Positions 35,346 to 43,650 of a DNA stretch of 64,000 nucleotides are shown here, one piece after another. The notes under the pieces are model-generated. The model did not search any database and was not told the origin of the DNA. It was given only the letters and a program-made list of their open reading frames with translations. The first letter of the stretch is position 1; the number at the start of each line of letters is the position of its first letter. The DNA is from Alkalidesulfovibrio alkalitolerans DSM 16529 (lineage in GTDB: Bacteria > Desulfobacterota > Desulfovibrionia > Desulfovibrionales > Desulfovibrionaceae): NCBI RefSeq assembly GCF_000422245.1, contig NZ_ATHI01000027.1:62001-126000 (forward strand), in the 5' to 3' direction. The position numbers were made by a program, and so were the translations under genes.

Positions 35346-36518
35346 ATGTCACGAGACGAAGGGTTTCTCGAACTGCGCAAGTTCCTGGCCCCGGAATACG
35401 TTTTCGGTTCCGGCGCGGCCTGGCTCGCCGGGCGTTACGCCTCCAACCTGGGCGCGCGCCGGGTGATGCTGGTCAGCGACCCCGGCGTGGACGAGGCGGG
35501 CTGGACCACGCGCGTGGAGGAGACCCTGGCCGAATCGGGAATCGCGCCCGTGACGTTTCTCGGCGTGACGCCCAACCCCCGCGAAAGCGAGGTCATGCGC
35601 GGCGCGGCCATCTACGCGGACGAGGGCTGCGACGCCATCGTGGTGGTCGGCGGCGGAAGCCCCATGGACTGCGCCAAGGGCATCGGCATCGTGGCCGCCA
35701 CGGGCAGGCACATCCTGGAATTCGAGGGCGTGGACAAGGTGGACCGGCCCTGCCCGCCCCTGATCTGCATCCCCACCACGGCCGGAACTTCGGCCGACGT
35801 CTCGCAGTTCGCCATCATCAACGACACGGCCCGGCAGGTGAAGATAGCCATCGTTAGCAAATCCACGGTGCCTGACGTCTCCCTGGTGGATCCGGTGCTG
35901 ACGACCACCATGCCCCGCGACCTGAGCGTGGACACCGGCCTGGACGCCCTGACGCACGCCATCGAGGCCTACGTCTCCAACGCGGCCTCGCCCATGACCG
36001 ATCTGCATGCCATCGAGGCCGTGCGCCTGATCGCGAAATATCTGCCAAAGGTGACGGACGACCTCACGAACATCCCCCTGCGCGGCAAGATGATGCTCGG
36101 CAGCCTTTTCGCCGGTCTGGCCTTTTCCAACGCCATCCTGGGCGCGGTGCACGCCATGGCCCATTCCCTGGGCGGCTTTCTGGACCTGCCGCACGGCCGC
36201 TGCAACGCCATTTTGCTCGATCATGTCATGGCCTACAATTTCGAGGCCGCGCCGGATCGCTATACGGCCATCGGCCGGGCCATGGGGGCCGAAATCCCCG
36301 AGGGCGCGCTTCAGGACGAGGCCAGGGAACACATGGTCGCGGCCATACGCGCGCTCAAGAGCAAGGTGGGGGCGACGGAGACGCTCGGGTCGCTTGGCGT
36401 GCGCGCCGAGGATCTGCCCGCCCTGGCGGCCAAGGCCGCGGCCGACCCCTGCCTGCTCACCAACCCCCGCGCCATGGGCGAAAAGGAACTGGCGGAGATA
36501 TATGCCAAGGCTCTCTGA
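35346..36518 (+). CDS. Iron-containing alcohol dehydrogenase
   Basis: A 390-residue group III (Fe-dependent) NAD(P)-linked alcohol dehydrogenase. Landmarks: NAD-binding VVVGGGSPMDCAKGIG, PTTAGTSADVSQFA, and metal ligands in DTGLDALTHAIEAY (Asp, His) and HAMAHSLGGFLDLPHG (two His). ATG 35346 has CAAGGAGG upstream. Such enzymes serve ethanol oxidation in Desulfovibrio. Its last 17 bases overlap the start of a kinase gene, an unusual coupling. Confidence 0.94.
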   Translation: MSRDEGFLELRKFLAPEYVFGSGAAWLAGRYASNLGARRVMLVSDPGVDEAGWTTRVEETLAESGIAPVTFLGVTPNPRESEVMRGAAIYADEGCDAIVVVGGGSPMDCAKGIGIVAATGRHILEFEGVDKVDRPCPPLICIPTTAGTSADVSQFAIINDTARQVKIAIVSKSTVPDVSLVDPVLTTTMPRDLSVDTGLDALTHAIEAYVSNAASPMTDLHAIEAVRLIAKYLPKVTDDLTNIPLRGKMMLGSLFAGLAFSNAILGAVHAMAHSLGGFLDLPHGRCNAILLDHVMAYNFEAAPDRYTAIGRAMGAEIPEGALQDEAREHMVAAIRALKSKVGATETLGSLGVRAEDLPALAAKAAADPCLLTNPRAMGEKELAEIYAKAL

Positions 36519-37896
36519 CGAGGACGAAAGGGCCACTGCCCGGGCCAGGCTCATGGGCCTGGGCGAGACTTCGGGCCGCAAGAGCTACTATCCCGAGTTG
36601 CAAAGCAGGCTGGCCGAATTGGAGCGCTTCCGCGCCCTGCTCGACCAGAGCAGCGACACCATCCTGCTCGTGGACGGCAAGACCGGCCATGTGGTGGACG
36701 TCTCGGGTGCGGCGGACACGCTGGGCGCGCGGCGCGAGAGGCTCGTGGGCCGACTCGTGGATTCACTGCTGACGCCGAAAGGCGCCTCGCGGCTGCGTCG
36801 GGCCCTGGTCAAGGGCCGGGGGTTGGTCCCTCTGGACACTGAGGCTTCGCGCCTGGTCATCGATGGCCGCCCTGCGCCGCCGCTCGAAGCCAATGTGCGC
36901 GTGGTCAATTTCGGCGACCGCAAGTATGCCATCGTGGCCTGCCGCGACGTGACCGCCCAGGTGGAAGCGCGGCGCGAGGTGGAGAAAGCCAAGGCGGAGC
37001 TTGAACGCCGCGTACAGGAACGCACGATGGAACTGACCGCGGCCAACGCTCTCTTGCAGGAGGCCGTGCGCGAACACAAGGACGCCGAGCAGCGCTTCCG
37101 CGCGGCCAGGGATCTGGCCGAGGAGGCCAGCCGCGCCAAGACCGAATTCCTGTCCGTGGTCTCGCACGAGTTGCGCACTCCGCTCACGGCCGTGCGCGGC
37201 TTCGCCCAGATCATCGTCAAGCAGCTCGGGCGAAACGTCGCGCCCCTGGCCCAGGAAAACCAGGCGGCCGCGCGTTCCCTTGGGCAGATACTGGAGAACC
37301 TGGACATCATCATCCTGGAGAGCCATCGTCTTTCCGGGCTCATCGACGATCTGCTCGACTTCTCCAGGCTGGAGAGCGGCCGCGTGGATTTCGTCTGCGA
37401 AGCCGTGGACCTCGGGAACGTCCTGACCAGAGCGGTTCAGGCTACGGAGTCGCTCTTCCACGAGGCGGACGTGCCCCTCGACATCTTCGTGCCTTCCGAC
37501 CTGCCGCGGGTGGCGGGCGATGCGGACCGGCTCATGCAGGTCGTGGTCAACCTGCTCTCCAACGCCGTGAAGTTCACGGGCAAGGGGGGCAAGGTGAGCT
37601 GCGAGGCCTGGGCAGGCAGCGAACATGTGCTCATCAGCGTGAGCGATACGGGCGAGGGAATCCCCGAGGAATTTTTGGAACGGATATTCGACAAGTTCGT
37701 GCAGGCGGGCGACCCGCTCACCGGGCGTCCCAAGGGAACCGGCCTCGGCCTGGCCATCAGCCGCCAGATCGTGGAGCGGCACGGCGGGCACATCTGGGCC
37801 GAAAGTCGGGCTGGACAAGGGAGCACGTTTTATTTCAATATACCCACCATATCAGACCAAAGTAGTCTGAAATGCGACCACGGGAGAGAATCATGA
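36502..37896 (+). CDS. Cytoplasmic PAS sensor histidine kinase
   Basis: A 464-residue soluble kinase. ATG 36502 (MPRLSDEDERATARARL) has GGAG upstream and overlaps the adh end by 17 bases. A PAS domain spans about 40-155 (FRALLDQSSDTILLVDGKTG to YAIVACRDVTAQ), a coiled coil follows, then HisKA with SVVSHELRTPLTAV (His near 219) and a HATPase (NLLSNAVKFTGKG, DTGEGIPEEF, GTGLGLAIS). No receiver domain or response regulator is adjacent. Its own stop overlaps the metY start (ATGA), so adh-kinase-metY is one translationally coupled operon. Confidence 0.9.
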   Translation: MPRLSDEDERATARARLMGLGETSGRKSYYPELQSRLAELERFRALLDQSSDTILLVDGKTGHVVDVSGAADTLGARRERLVGRLVDSLLTPKGASRLRRALVKGRGLVPLDTEASRLVIDGRPAPPLEANVRVVNFGDRKYAIVACRDVTAQVEARREVEKAKAELERRVQERTMELTAANALLQEAVREHKDAEQRFRAARDLAEEASRAKTEFLSVVSHELRTPLTAVRGFAQIIVKQLGRNVAPLAQENQAAARSLGQILENLDIIILESHRLSGLIDDLLDFSRLESGRVDFVCEAVDLGNVLTRAVQATESLFHEADVPLDIFVPSDLPRVAGDADRLMQVVVNLLSNAVKFTGKGGKVSCEAWAGSEHVLISVSDTGEGIPEEFLERIFDKFVQAGDPLTGRPKGTGLGLAISRQIVERHGGHIWAESRAGQGSTFYFNIPTISDQSSLKCDHGRES

Positions 37897-39191
37897 AAAA
37901 CGCTCAAGCCCCGGAAACCCTGGCCCTGCACGCCGGGCACACGCCCGATTGCGCCACTCGTTCGCGCGCCGTGCCCATCTACCAGACGACGTCCTACACA
38001 TTCGACTCGGCGGCCCACGCGGCGGACCTGTTCGCCCTGAAGACGCCGGGATACATCTATACGCGGATCATGAACCCGACCACCGAGGTCTTGGAGAACC
38101 GGCTATCAGCCATGCACGGCGCGGCAGGAGCCTGCTGCGCCTCCTCGGGCATGGCCGCGATCTTCAACGCCGTGTGCACCATCGCCGCCTCGGGCCAGAA
38201 TTTCGTCACCGGCTCGAACCTCTACGGCGGCACGCACACTCTCTTCGCCAACACGCTCAGGCGTTTCGGCATCGAGGCCCGTTTCGTGGACTCCTCGGAC
38301 CCGGCGAATTTCGCCAAGGCCATCGACGACAAGACACGCTTCCTCTACACCGAATCCATCGGCAACCCGAGTTGCAACGTGGACGACCTCGCGGCCATCG
38401 CGGCCGTGGCCCACGACCACGGGCTGCCCTTCATGGTGGACAACACCGTGAGCCCGCCGCCGCTCTTCAATCCCTTCGAGCACGGCGCGGACATCGCGGT
38501 CTATTCGTTGACCAAGATGATCGGCGGCCACGGCACGGCGATCGGCGGCGTGGTCGTCGATTCGGGCCGCTTCGACTGGACCTCGGGCCGCTACCCGGAG
38601 TTGAGCGAACCCGATCCCGCCTACCACGGGCTGGTCTTCACCACGACCTTCTGCGATCTGCCCGACGGCTCAACGGGCTGCCCGGCCTTCATCCTCAAGC
38701 TGCGCACCAGCATGCTGCGCGACGTGGGCGCGTGCATCGCGCCCATGAACAGCTTCCTGGTGTTGCAAGGGGTGGAGACCCTGCCCATGCGTGCCCGCAC
38801 GCACACGGCAAACGCCCAGAAGGTCGCTGAATTTCTGGAGAAGCACCCGGCCGTGTCCTGGGTGCGCTACGCGGGGCTGCCCTCGCATCCGGATTTCGAG
38901 CGCGCCGGGCGGTATTTTCCGCTCGGTCCGGGCGCGGTCTTCGGCTTCGGGCTTTCGGGCGGCCGCGAGGCGGGCGTGCGCTTCATCGAGTCGGTCAAGC
39001 TCTGTTCGCACCTGGCCAACATCCTGGACGCCAAGACCCTGGTCATTCATCCGGCCAGCACCACGCACTCGCAACTCAACGAGGCCGAACTGGCCAAGGC
39101 GGGCGTGTCAGCGGACATGATCCGCATCTCCGTGGGGCTTGAGAGCGTGGACGACATCCTGGCTGATCTCGATCAGGCGCTGAAAGCCTGA
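37893..39191 (+). CDS. metY: O-acetylhomoserine sulfhydrylase-like PLP enzyme
   Basis: A 432-residue Cys/Met-metabolism PLP enzyme using sulfide and O-acetylhomoserine to make homocysteine. ATG 37893 overlaps the kinase stop. Landmarks: YQTTSYTFDSA, YTRIMNPTTEVLENRLS, CASSGMAAIF, YGGTHTLF, TESIGNPSCNVDD, VDNTVSPP and the PLP-lysine motif YSLTKMIGGHGTAIGG. The end HPASTTHSQLNEAEL supports the MetY/MetZ branch. Downstream at 39206 lies a composite palindromic repeat. Confidence 0.9.
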   Translation: MKNAQAPETLALHAGHTPDCATRSRAVPIYQTTSYTFDSAAHAADLFALKTPGYIYTRIMNPTTEVLENRLSAMHGAAGACCASSGMAAIFNAVCTIAASGQNFVTGSNLYGGTHTLFANTLRRFGIEARFVDSSDPANFAKAIDDKTRFLYTESIGNPSCNVDDLAAIAAVAHDHGLPFMVDNTVSPPPLFNPFEHGADIAVYSLTKMIGGHGTAIGGVVVDSGRFDWTSGRYPELSEPDPAYHGLVFTTTFCDLPDGSTGCPAFILKLRTSMLRDVGACIAPMNSFLVLQGVETLPMRARTHTANAQKVAEFLEKHPAVSWVRYAGLPSHPDFERAGRYFPLGPGAVFGFGLSGGREAGVRFIESVKLCSHLANILDAKTLVIHPASTTHSQLNEAELAKAGVSADMIRISVGLESVDDILADLDQALKA

Positions 39192-39205
39192 TTCGGGGGA
39201 CTTTG

Positions 39206-39325
39206 GACCGCTGAAAAGACGTCATCTGCCGCGTTACCGCGAAAGCGCCGGATCCTCGAGTATTTGAAATACGCGAGGATCTGGATTCTTCGCGGCAACG
39301 CCGCCATCGCGGAATTTTCACGCCG
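39206..39325. repeat. Palindromic repeat, diverged composite copy
   Basis: The left arm GACCGCTGAAAAGACG, TCATCTGCCGCGTT is conserved. The centre has CCGCGAA / TTCGCGG, GATCCTCG / CGAGGATC and a GTATTT-N2-AAATAC apex, so the hairpin is kept with different bases. The right end (GCAACGCCGCCATCG) is recognisable but the outer arm is lost. Confidence 0.75.
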
Positions 39326-39341
39326 CGCACGCCCAGTTTGG

Positions 39342-41120
39342 CTAGGCGCGCGGCAAGTCGAAGACGAAGGCCGTGCCCTTGCCGTCGGACAGGGGGCTCT
39401 CCGCGCGGATGGTTCCGCCAAGCGCCGCCAGGATGTTGCGGCAGATGGCCAGCCCCAGACCCGCGCCGCCATCCTTTTTCCCCGGCCCGTCGCCCACGCG
39501 GTAGAATCGTTCAAAAACCCTGTCCCTGGCATGGGCGGGGATGCCCGGCCCCTGGTCCTCGACACGGAAGACCACACGGTCCTCGGAGCCGCGCGCCGAG
39601 ATGCGGACCTCGCCGTCCCTGGGACTGTACTTGACCGCGTTGTCCAGGACGTTTCGCAGCACGTCGGCCAGCCCTGCCGCGTCGGCCAGCGGCCGGGGCA
39701 GGTCGGCGGGCACGTCGGCCAGCAGCCGCACGCCCTTCTTCTCGGCCTCGGGCCTGAGCATGGCCAACGCCTCGTCGATCAGGGTCCGCGCATCCACGGG
39801 CACAGCGCGCGCGCCGGGCTGGCTGTTTTCCCAGCGCGCCAGGGCCAGCAGGCTCTCCACCATGCGGCTCATGTGGTCCGCGTTCTTCTGGATGATGGAC
39901 AGAAAACGTCCGCGCTCGGCCTCCCGCTCGGGCGGGAGGTCCGCAAGGGTCTCGGCGTAGCCCCTGATCGAGGTCAGGGGAGTACGCAACTCGTGGCTGA
40001 CGTTGGCCACGAAGTCGCGGCGCATCTGCTCCAGGCGGCGCAGGCGGCTTTGGTCCTGGACCACGACCACGGCTCGGCGCTCGCCCCGTGCGTCGACGTA
40101 GGCCTCGATGCGCGCCTCCAGTTCGCGGCTGTTCACGTTCATGAGAAGACGCGCAGGCCTGCCGCCAGGCTCGCGGGCCAGGATATTGGTCACGGCACGG
40201 CCGAGTTCGGCCTGCAGCGTGACCTCGATCACGGCCTTGCCCTGGGCCTCCCGCGCCTCGGGAAACATCTGCAGGAAGGCCGGATTCACGGAAACCACCC
40301 GGCCCTTGGCGTCCACGGTCATCACGCCCTCGGAGAGGCCGTTGAAGAGCGCCTGCAACTGCGCGCCCTGCTCCTCCACAACCCCGACATGGCGCTCGAT
40401 GTCGGCTGCCATGGCGTTGACCGCCTCGACCAGGGGCGCGAACTCGCGGCCCGAGTAGACGCGCACACGACGATCATAGGCCCCGCGCCCGATGGCCGTG
40501 ACCATGTCCGAAAGCTCACGGATGGAGACCATGAGACCGCGCGTGGCCAGCAGCGCGAGCAGGGCCGAAATCACGAGCCCGCCAAAAAGGATGAGCAACA
40601 GGCGCTGTTTGAGCGCGGCCACGCGGTCCGAGAGTTCGGCCACGGGCAGGGCCACGCGCAGGGTGCCGCCCTCGGCCACGCCAGGCACGGCGCAGGCGCG
40701 GGCCACGTAGATCAGGTCGCGGGCTACTGTGGCGCTGCGGCGGGTGTCCTCGCCGGTTTCGCCGCGCGTCGCGGCCAGTATTTCGGGCCGGGAGCCGTGA
40801 TGCTCCAGGGACGGCAAATCGGAAAAGACCACTTCGCTGTCCGCGACCACGCGACCCTGCGCGACATAGGTCAGGCGGACGCCCAGTCGGCCGCCCAGGC
40901 CCGTCAGCCATTCGTCGAACCGGTCCTCGGAAGAAAAGGACGGCTGTGTCTCCACAAGCCAGCAGGAGGCGTCGAGCAGGAGCAGGGCGCGCTCGCGCGC
41001 GTTCTTGTGCAAGTCGGACTGGATGGCTCCGCCCATGGACAGATACAGCGGTGCCAGACCGGCCAGAAGGAGGCCCCAGAACCAGAGCAGGAGGCGAAGA
41101 CGCAAGGACATCGTGGGCAT
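39342..41120 (-). CDS. PhoR-like transmembrane sensor histidine kinase
   Basis: A 592-residue kinase. ATG 41120 with AGGTG upstream is preferred; a GTG at 41129 is possible. TM1 is about residues 6-26, a periplasmic domain follows to about 170, then TM2 (LLLILFGGLVISALLALLA), HAMP, a PAS domain (about 260-370) and HisKA with VANVSHELRTPLTSIRGY, then HATPase (LDNAVKYSPRDG, GGAGLGLAICRN). This order matches PhoR/VicK kinases. Divergence from a phosphate transporter suggests phosphate sensing. No phoB is adjacent. Confidence 0.88.
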   Translation of the reverse strand: MPTMSLRLRLLLWFWGLLLAGLAPLYLSMGGAIQSDLHKNARERALLLLDASCWLVETQPSFSSEDRFDEWLTGLGGRLGVRLTYVAQGRVVADSEVVFSDLPSLEHHGSRPEILAATRGETGEDTRRSATVARDLIYVARACAVPGVAEGGTLRVALPVAELSDRVAALKQRLLLILFGGLVISALLALLATRGLMVSIRELSDMVTAIGRGAYDRRVRVYSGREFAPLVEAVNAMAADIERHVGVVEEQGAQLQALFNGLSEGVMTVDAKGRVVSVNPAFLQMFPEAREAQGKAVIEVTLQAELGRAVTNILAREPGGRPARLLMNVNSRELEARIEAYVDARGERRAVVVVQDQSRLRRLEQMRRDFVANVSHELRTPLTSIRGYAETLADLPPEREAERGRFLSIIQKNADHMSRMVESLLALARWENSQPGARAVPVDARTLIDEALAMLRPEAEKKGVRLLADVPADLPRPLADAAGLADVLRNVLDNAVKYSPRDGEVRISARGSEDRVVFRVEDQGPGIPAHARDRVFERFYRVGDGPGKKDGGAGLGLAICRNILAALGGTIRAESPLSDGKGTAFVFDLPRA

Positions 41121-41143
41121 GGTTCGCACCTGGAACGGTTAAA

Positions 41144-41193
41144 GTAACGATGAGTACAAGTCATTTGTTACGATCAGGTTACGATTTTGACAG
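41144..41193. promoter_or_regulatory. Pho-box-like direct repeats between phoR-like and pit genes
   Basis: GTTACGAT occurs at 41167-41174 and 41178-41185, starts 11 bases apart, followed by TTTTGACAG; a related GTAACGAT is at 41144-41151. On the minus strand this reads as CTGTCAAAATC then GTAACCTGATC then GTAACAAATG, i.e. 11-base units starting with a CTGTCA-like half, as in PhoB boxes. Confidence 0.55.
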
Positions 41194-41279
41194 TCGCGTG
41201 AAAAGTCTCTAGAGAAGGCCGACCGCCGGGCTCGCCCGGCGGGAGGGCAACCCGGCAACCCTGTAACCCGGCACAATAC

Positions 41280-42515
41280 ATGGAACTTTCCACCCTTGTC
41301 CTGATTCTCGCCCTTGGCGGCGGGCTGCTCATGGCCTTCAATCTCGGGGCCAACGACGTGGCCAACTCCATGGCCTCGGCCGTGGGGTCGAAGGCCATCA
41401 CGGTCAAGCAGGCCGTCTTCATCGCGGCCGCGCTCAACTTCGTGGGCGCGGTTTTTCTCGGTTCCAACGTCACGGCCACCATATCGCGCGGGATCATCAA
41501 CCCGGACATGATCCACGACGAACGCGTGCTCATGCTCGGCATGCTTGCCGCCCTGATCTCGGCAGGGCTATGGATGCTCACGGCCACGCTCACGGCCTTG
41601 CCAGTCTCCTCCACCCACTCCATCGTGGGCAGCATCATGGGATTCGGCTTCGTGGCCGGAGGACCGGACGTGGTAAACTGGGTGAAGATGGTCGGCATCG
41701 TCATGTCCTGGATCATCTCGCCCTTCTTCGGCGGGCTGATCGCCTTCCTGATCTTCTCTCACATTCGCAAGTATATCCTGGGCCTGCCGCACTTCATAGC
41801 CCAGGCCCGCAAATGGGCTCCCATCTGGCTGGCCCTGACAGTGTCCCTGGTCGGGTTGTCGTTCCTCTACAAGACCCCCTTCGGCAAAAACCTGGGGTTG
41901 TCGCTGGCAAGCTCGCTCGGCCTGACCTTCACGGTCGCGCTCGGCGTGTGGGCCGTGGGGCGCTACGTGACGAGACGGCTCCTGCCCGACGTGGAGCGCG
42001 GCCCCGAGGCCGTGGAGGAATTGTTCCGCCGCATGCAGATCGGCACCTCGTGCTACGTGGCCCTGGCCCAGGGAGCCAACGACGTGGCCAACGCCATCGG
42101 CCCGGTGGCTGCCATCTGGATCATCGCGCAGGACCATTCCCTGATCTCCACGGCCGAGATGCCGCTGTGGATGCTCATCTTCGGCGGCCTGGGCATTGCG
42201 GCGGGCATCACCCTCCTCGGCCACAAGGTCATGGCCACGGTGGGCGAGAAGATCACCACGCTGACCAACACGCGCGGCTTCGCCGTGGACTTCGGCGCGG
42301 CCACGACCGTGCTCATGGCCTCGAACCTGGGCATGCCGGTCTCCACGACCCACGCGGCCGTGGGTTCGGTGGTCGGCGTCGGCTTGGCGCGCGGCTTCGC
42401 GGCCGTTGATTTTCGCGTGCTCGGCAAGATCGTGATGTACTGGGTGCTCACGGTGCCCATCGCGGCCTTCACTTGCATCGTCATTTTCCAACTGCTCCGG
42501 TGGACGCTGCTGTAG
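41280..42515 (+). CDS. pit: Pit family inorganic phosphate transporter
   Basis: A 411-residue inner-membrane cation-coupled phosphate permease (PHO4 family). The two inverted family repeats are visible as FNLGANDVANSMASAVG near the N terminus and AQGANDVANAIGPVAA near residue 265, each followed by a PVSSTHSIVGS or PVSTTHAAVGS motif. About ten to eleven membrane segments. It overlooks a DUF47 gene 28 bases downstream, the usual Pit accessory. Start ATG 41280 lacks a clear ribosome site. Confidence 0.95.
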   Translation: MELSTLVLILALGGGLLMAFNLGANDVANSMASAVGSKAITVKQAVFIAAALNFVGAVFLGSNVTATISRGIINPDMIHDERVLMLGMLAALISAGLWMLTATLTALPVSSTHSIVGSIMGFGFVAGGPDVVNWVKMVGIVMSWIISPFFGGLIAFLIFSHIRKYILGLPHFIAQARKWAPIWLALTVSLVGLSFLYKTPFGKNLGLSLASSLGLTFTVALGVWAVGRYVTRRLLPDVERGPEAVEELFRRMQIGTSCYVALAQGANDVANAIGPVAAIWIIAQDHSLISTAEMPLWMLIFGGLGIAAGITLLGHKVMATVGEKITTLTNTRGFAVDFGAATTVLMASNLGMPVSTTHAAVGSVVGVGLARGFAAVDFRVLGKIVMYWVLTVPIAAFTCIVIFQLLRWTLL

Positions 42516-42543
42516 CGGCCGGAGGCATCGGGAGGATACAGCC

Positions 42544-43221
42544 ATGCGCATGCGCATACCCTTTTTCGGACTCGTCGCGGAACGCTCGCCCATGGCGGGC
42601 CTGCTCGACCACTACGGACAGATCGAGGCGGCCATGTCGCTGATCCAGGAGTCGCTGCTGTGCTATATCGGCGGCGGCAGGGCCTGCAAGGACTTCCAGT
42701 CCCTCAAGGCCGAGGTGGACCAACTCGAGGAGGCGGCCGACAAGATCAAGCGCCGCATCCGCAACCACCTGCCGCGCGGGCTGTTCATGGCCGTGGACAA
42801 GACCTTGTTCCTGAACTACACGCGCGCTCAGGACAACATCCTGGACGAGGCGCAGGACGCTCTTGACTGGCTGAGCATGCGCACCGTGTCCGTGCCCGAG
42901 GAGTTTCGCGCCCAGACGCTGGACCTCGTGGACGAAGCCGTGAAGACCGTGGAAACGCTCAAGCCCGCGCTGGAGAGCACGGTCAGGCTCGTGCATTCGG
43001 ACATCTACGACCGCAAAGCCACCAAGGAAACCTACCAGGCTGTGCGCGACCAGCACAAAAAGGTCCGCCTCGCCAAGGCCGCCTTGTCGCGCGCCGTGTA
43101 CGAATCGGACCTCGAATTCAAGGCGATCTACCAGCTCCTGCATTTCTTCGACGGCATGCACTCCATGAGCCACAACGCGGAGAATTGCGCCGATATCCTC
43201 AGGGCCATGATCGCCCGCTAG
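42544..43221 (+). CDS. DUF47 family PhoU-like Pit accessory protein
   Basis: A 225-residue helical cytoplasmic protein of the DUF47/TIGR00153 family, resembling PhoU and probably gating Pit. It has an N-terminal RIPFFGLVAERSPMAGLLDHY and helices with conserved acidic E/D-x3-D patterns (EEAADKIKRRIRNHL, DNILDEAQDALD). ATG 42544 has GGGAGG upstream. The TAG stop is followed directly by a palindromic-repeat arm. Confidence 0.9.
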   Translation: MRMRIPFFGLVAERSPMAGLLDHYGQIEAAMSLIQESLLCYIGGGRACKDFQSLKAEVDQLEEAADKIKRRIRNHLPRGLFMAVDKTLFLNYTRAQDNILDEAQDALDWLSMRTVSVPEEFRAQTLDLVDEAVKTVETLKPALESTVRLVHSDIYDRKATKETYQAVRDQHKKVRLAKAALSRAVYESDLEFKAIYQLLHFFDGMHSMSHNAENCADILRAMIAR

Positions 43222-43256
43222 CAGGCCGCCCCAAAAGCATCGCTCGCGTCGTCGCC
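43219..43256 (+). repeat. Palindromic repeat, left-arm fragment after DUF47 stop
   Basis: TAG then CAGGCCGCCCCAAAAGC matches the left arm of the 127-bp repeat. The remainder (GTCGTCGCCGCAACGGC) is rearranged. Confidence 0.65.
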
Positions 43257-43261
43257 GCAAC

Positions 43262-43317
43262 GGCCCCGATCCCCTGCGCATTCCGCCGCGCAGAGGACCG
43301 GGGCCTTCTTTTCTTCC
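43262..43317 (+). terminator. Terminator of the pit-DUF47 operon
   Basis: GGCCCCG (43262-43268) pairs with CGGGGCC (43299-43305), with an inner TGCGC/GCGCA pairing, followed by TTCTTTTCTT. Confidence 0.75.
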
Positions 43318-43480
43318 GCGCTGGCGGCCTTCCGCCCCCCCCCGCCTTCACGTGCCTGCCCGGGCCGCCCGCGACCTGCGGTCGCAGGGTCGAACGCCGC
43401 CCAGCCTGGTCCGGTGGCAGCGCACGCATACCCCGCCCTGGTTTTCCTTACCAACTCATTGCCAACAGAAACTTACAAGT

Positions 43481-43497
43481 TGTTAATAAAAGTATGC
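43481..43497 (-). promoter_or_regulatory. Shared upstream motif, copy 1
   Basis: On the minus strand GCATACTTTTATTAACA; the corresponding site before the second gene is GCATACTTTTGTTTACA, 15 of 17 bases identical but in opposite orientation. It lies 64 bases upstream of the sigma-54 -24 element, a suitable position for an activator. Confidence 0.6.
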
Positions 43498-43561
43498 AGA
43501 AAGCCCGTAATGAATTATGTAAATAATATTTAAATTCAATCAATTAATGCGGAACAAACCC

Positions 43562-43577
43562 TGGCCTGAACTTTGCT
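43562..43577 (+). promoter_or_regulatory. Sigma-54 promoter of the first YeiH-like operon
   Basis: TGGCCTGAACTTTGCT keeps GG-N10-GC, TGGC at -24 and TTTGCT at -12. The start of transcription would be near 43589, about 62 bases before the ATG. Confidence 0.8.
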
Positions 43578-43650
43578 TAATCGTGGTGTCGGAATGCGTC
43601 AGGCATTCGAGGCGCAACACGTGAAAAACCATGTATCAGGAGGAGGCCCA

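Larger units (their letters stand above)
43318..43650. other. Regulatory region upstream of the first YeiH-like gene
   Basis: The first 120 bases are GC-rich without features. From 43440 to 43560 the region is strongly AT-rich and holds the 17-bp motif at 43481-43497, TTATGTAAA at 43515-43523 and then the sigma-54 promoter at 43562, the expected layout of an enhancer-dependent promoter. Confidence 0.65.
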
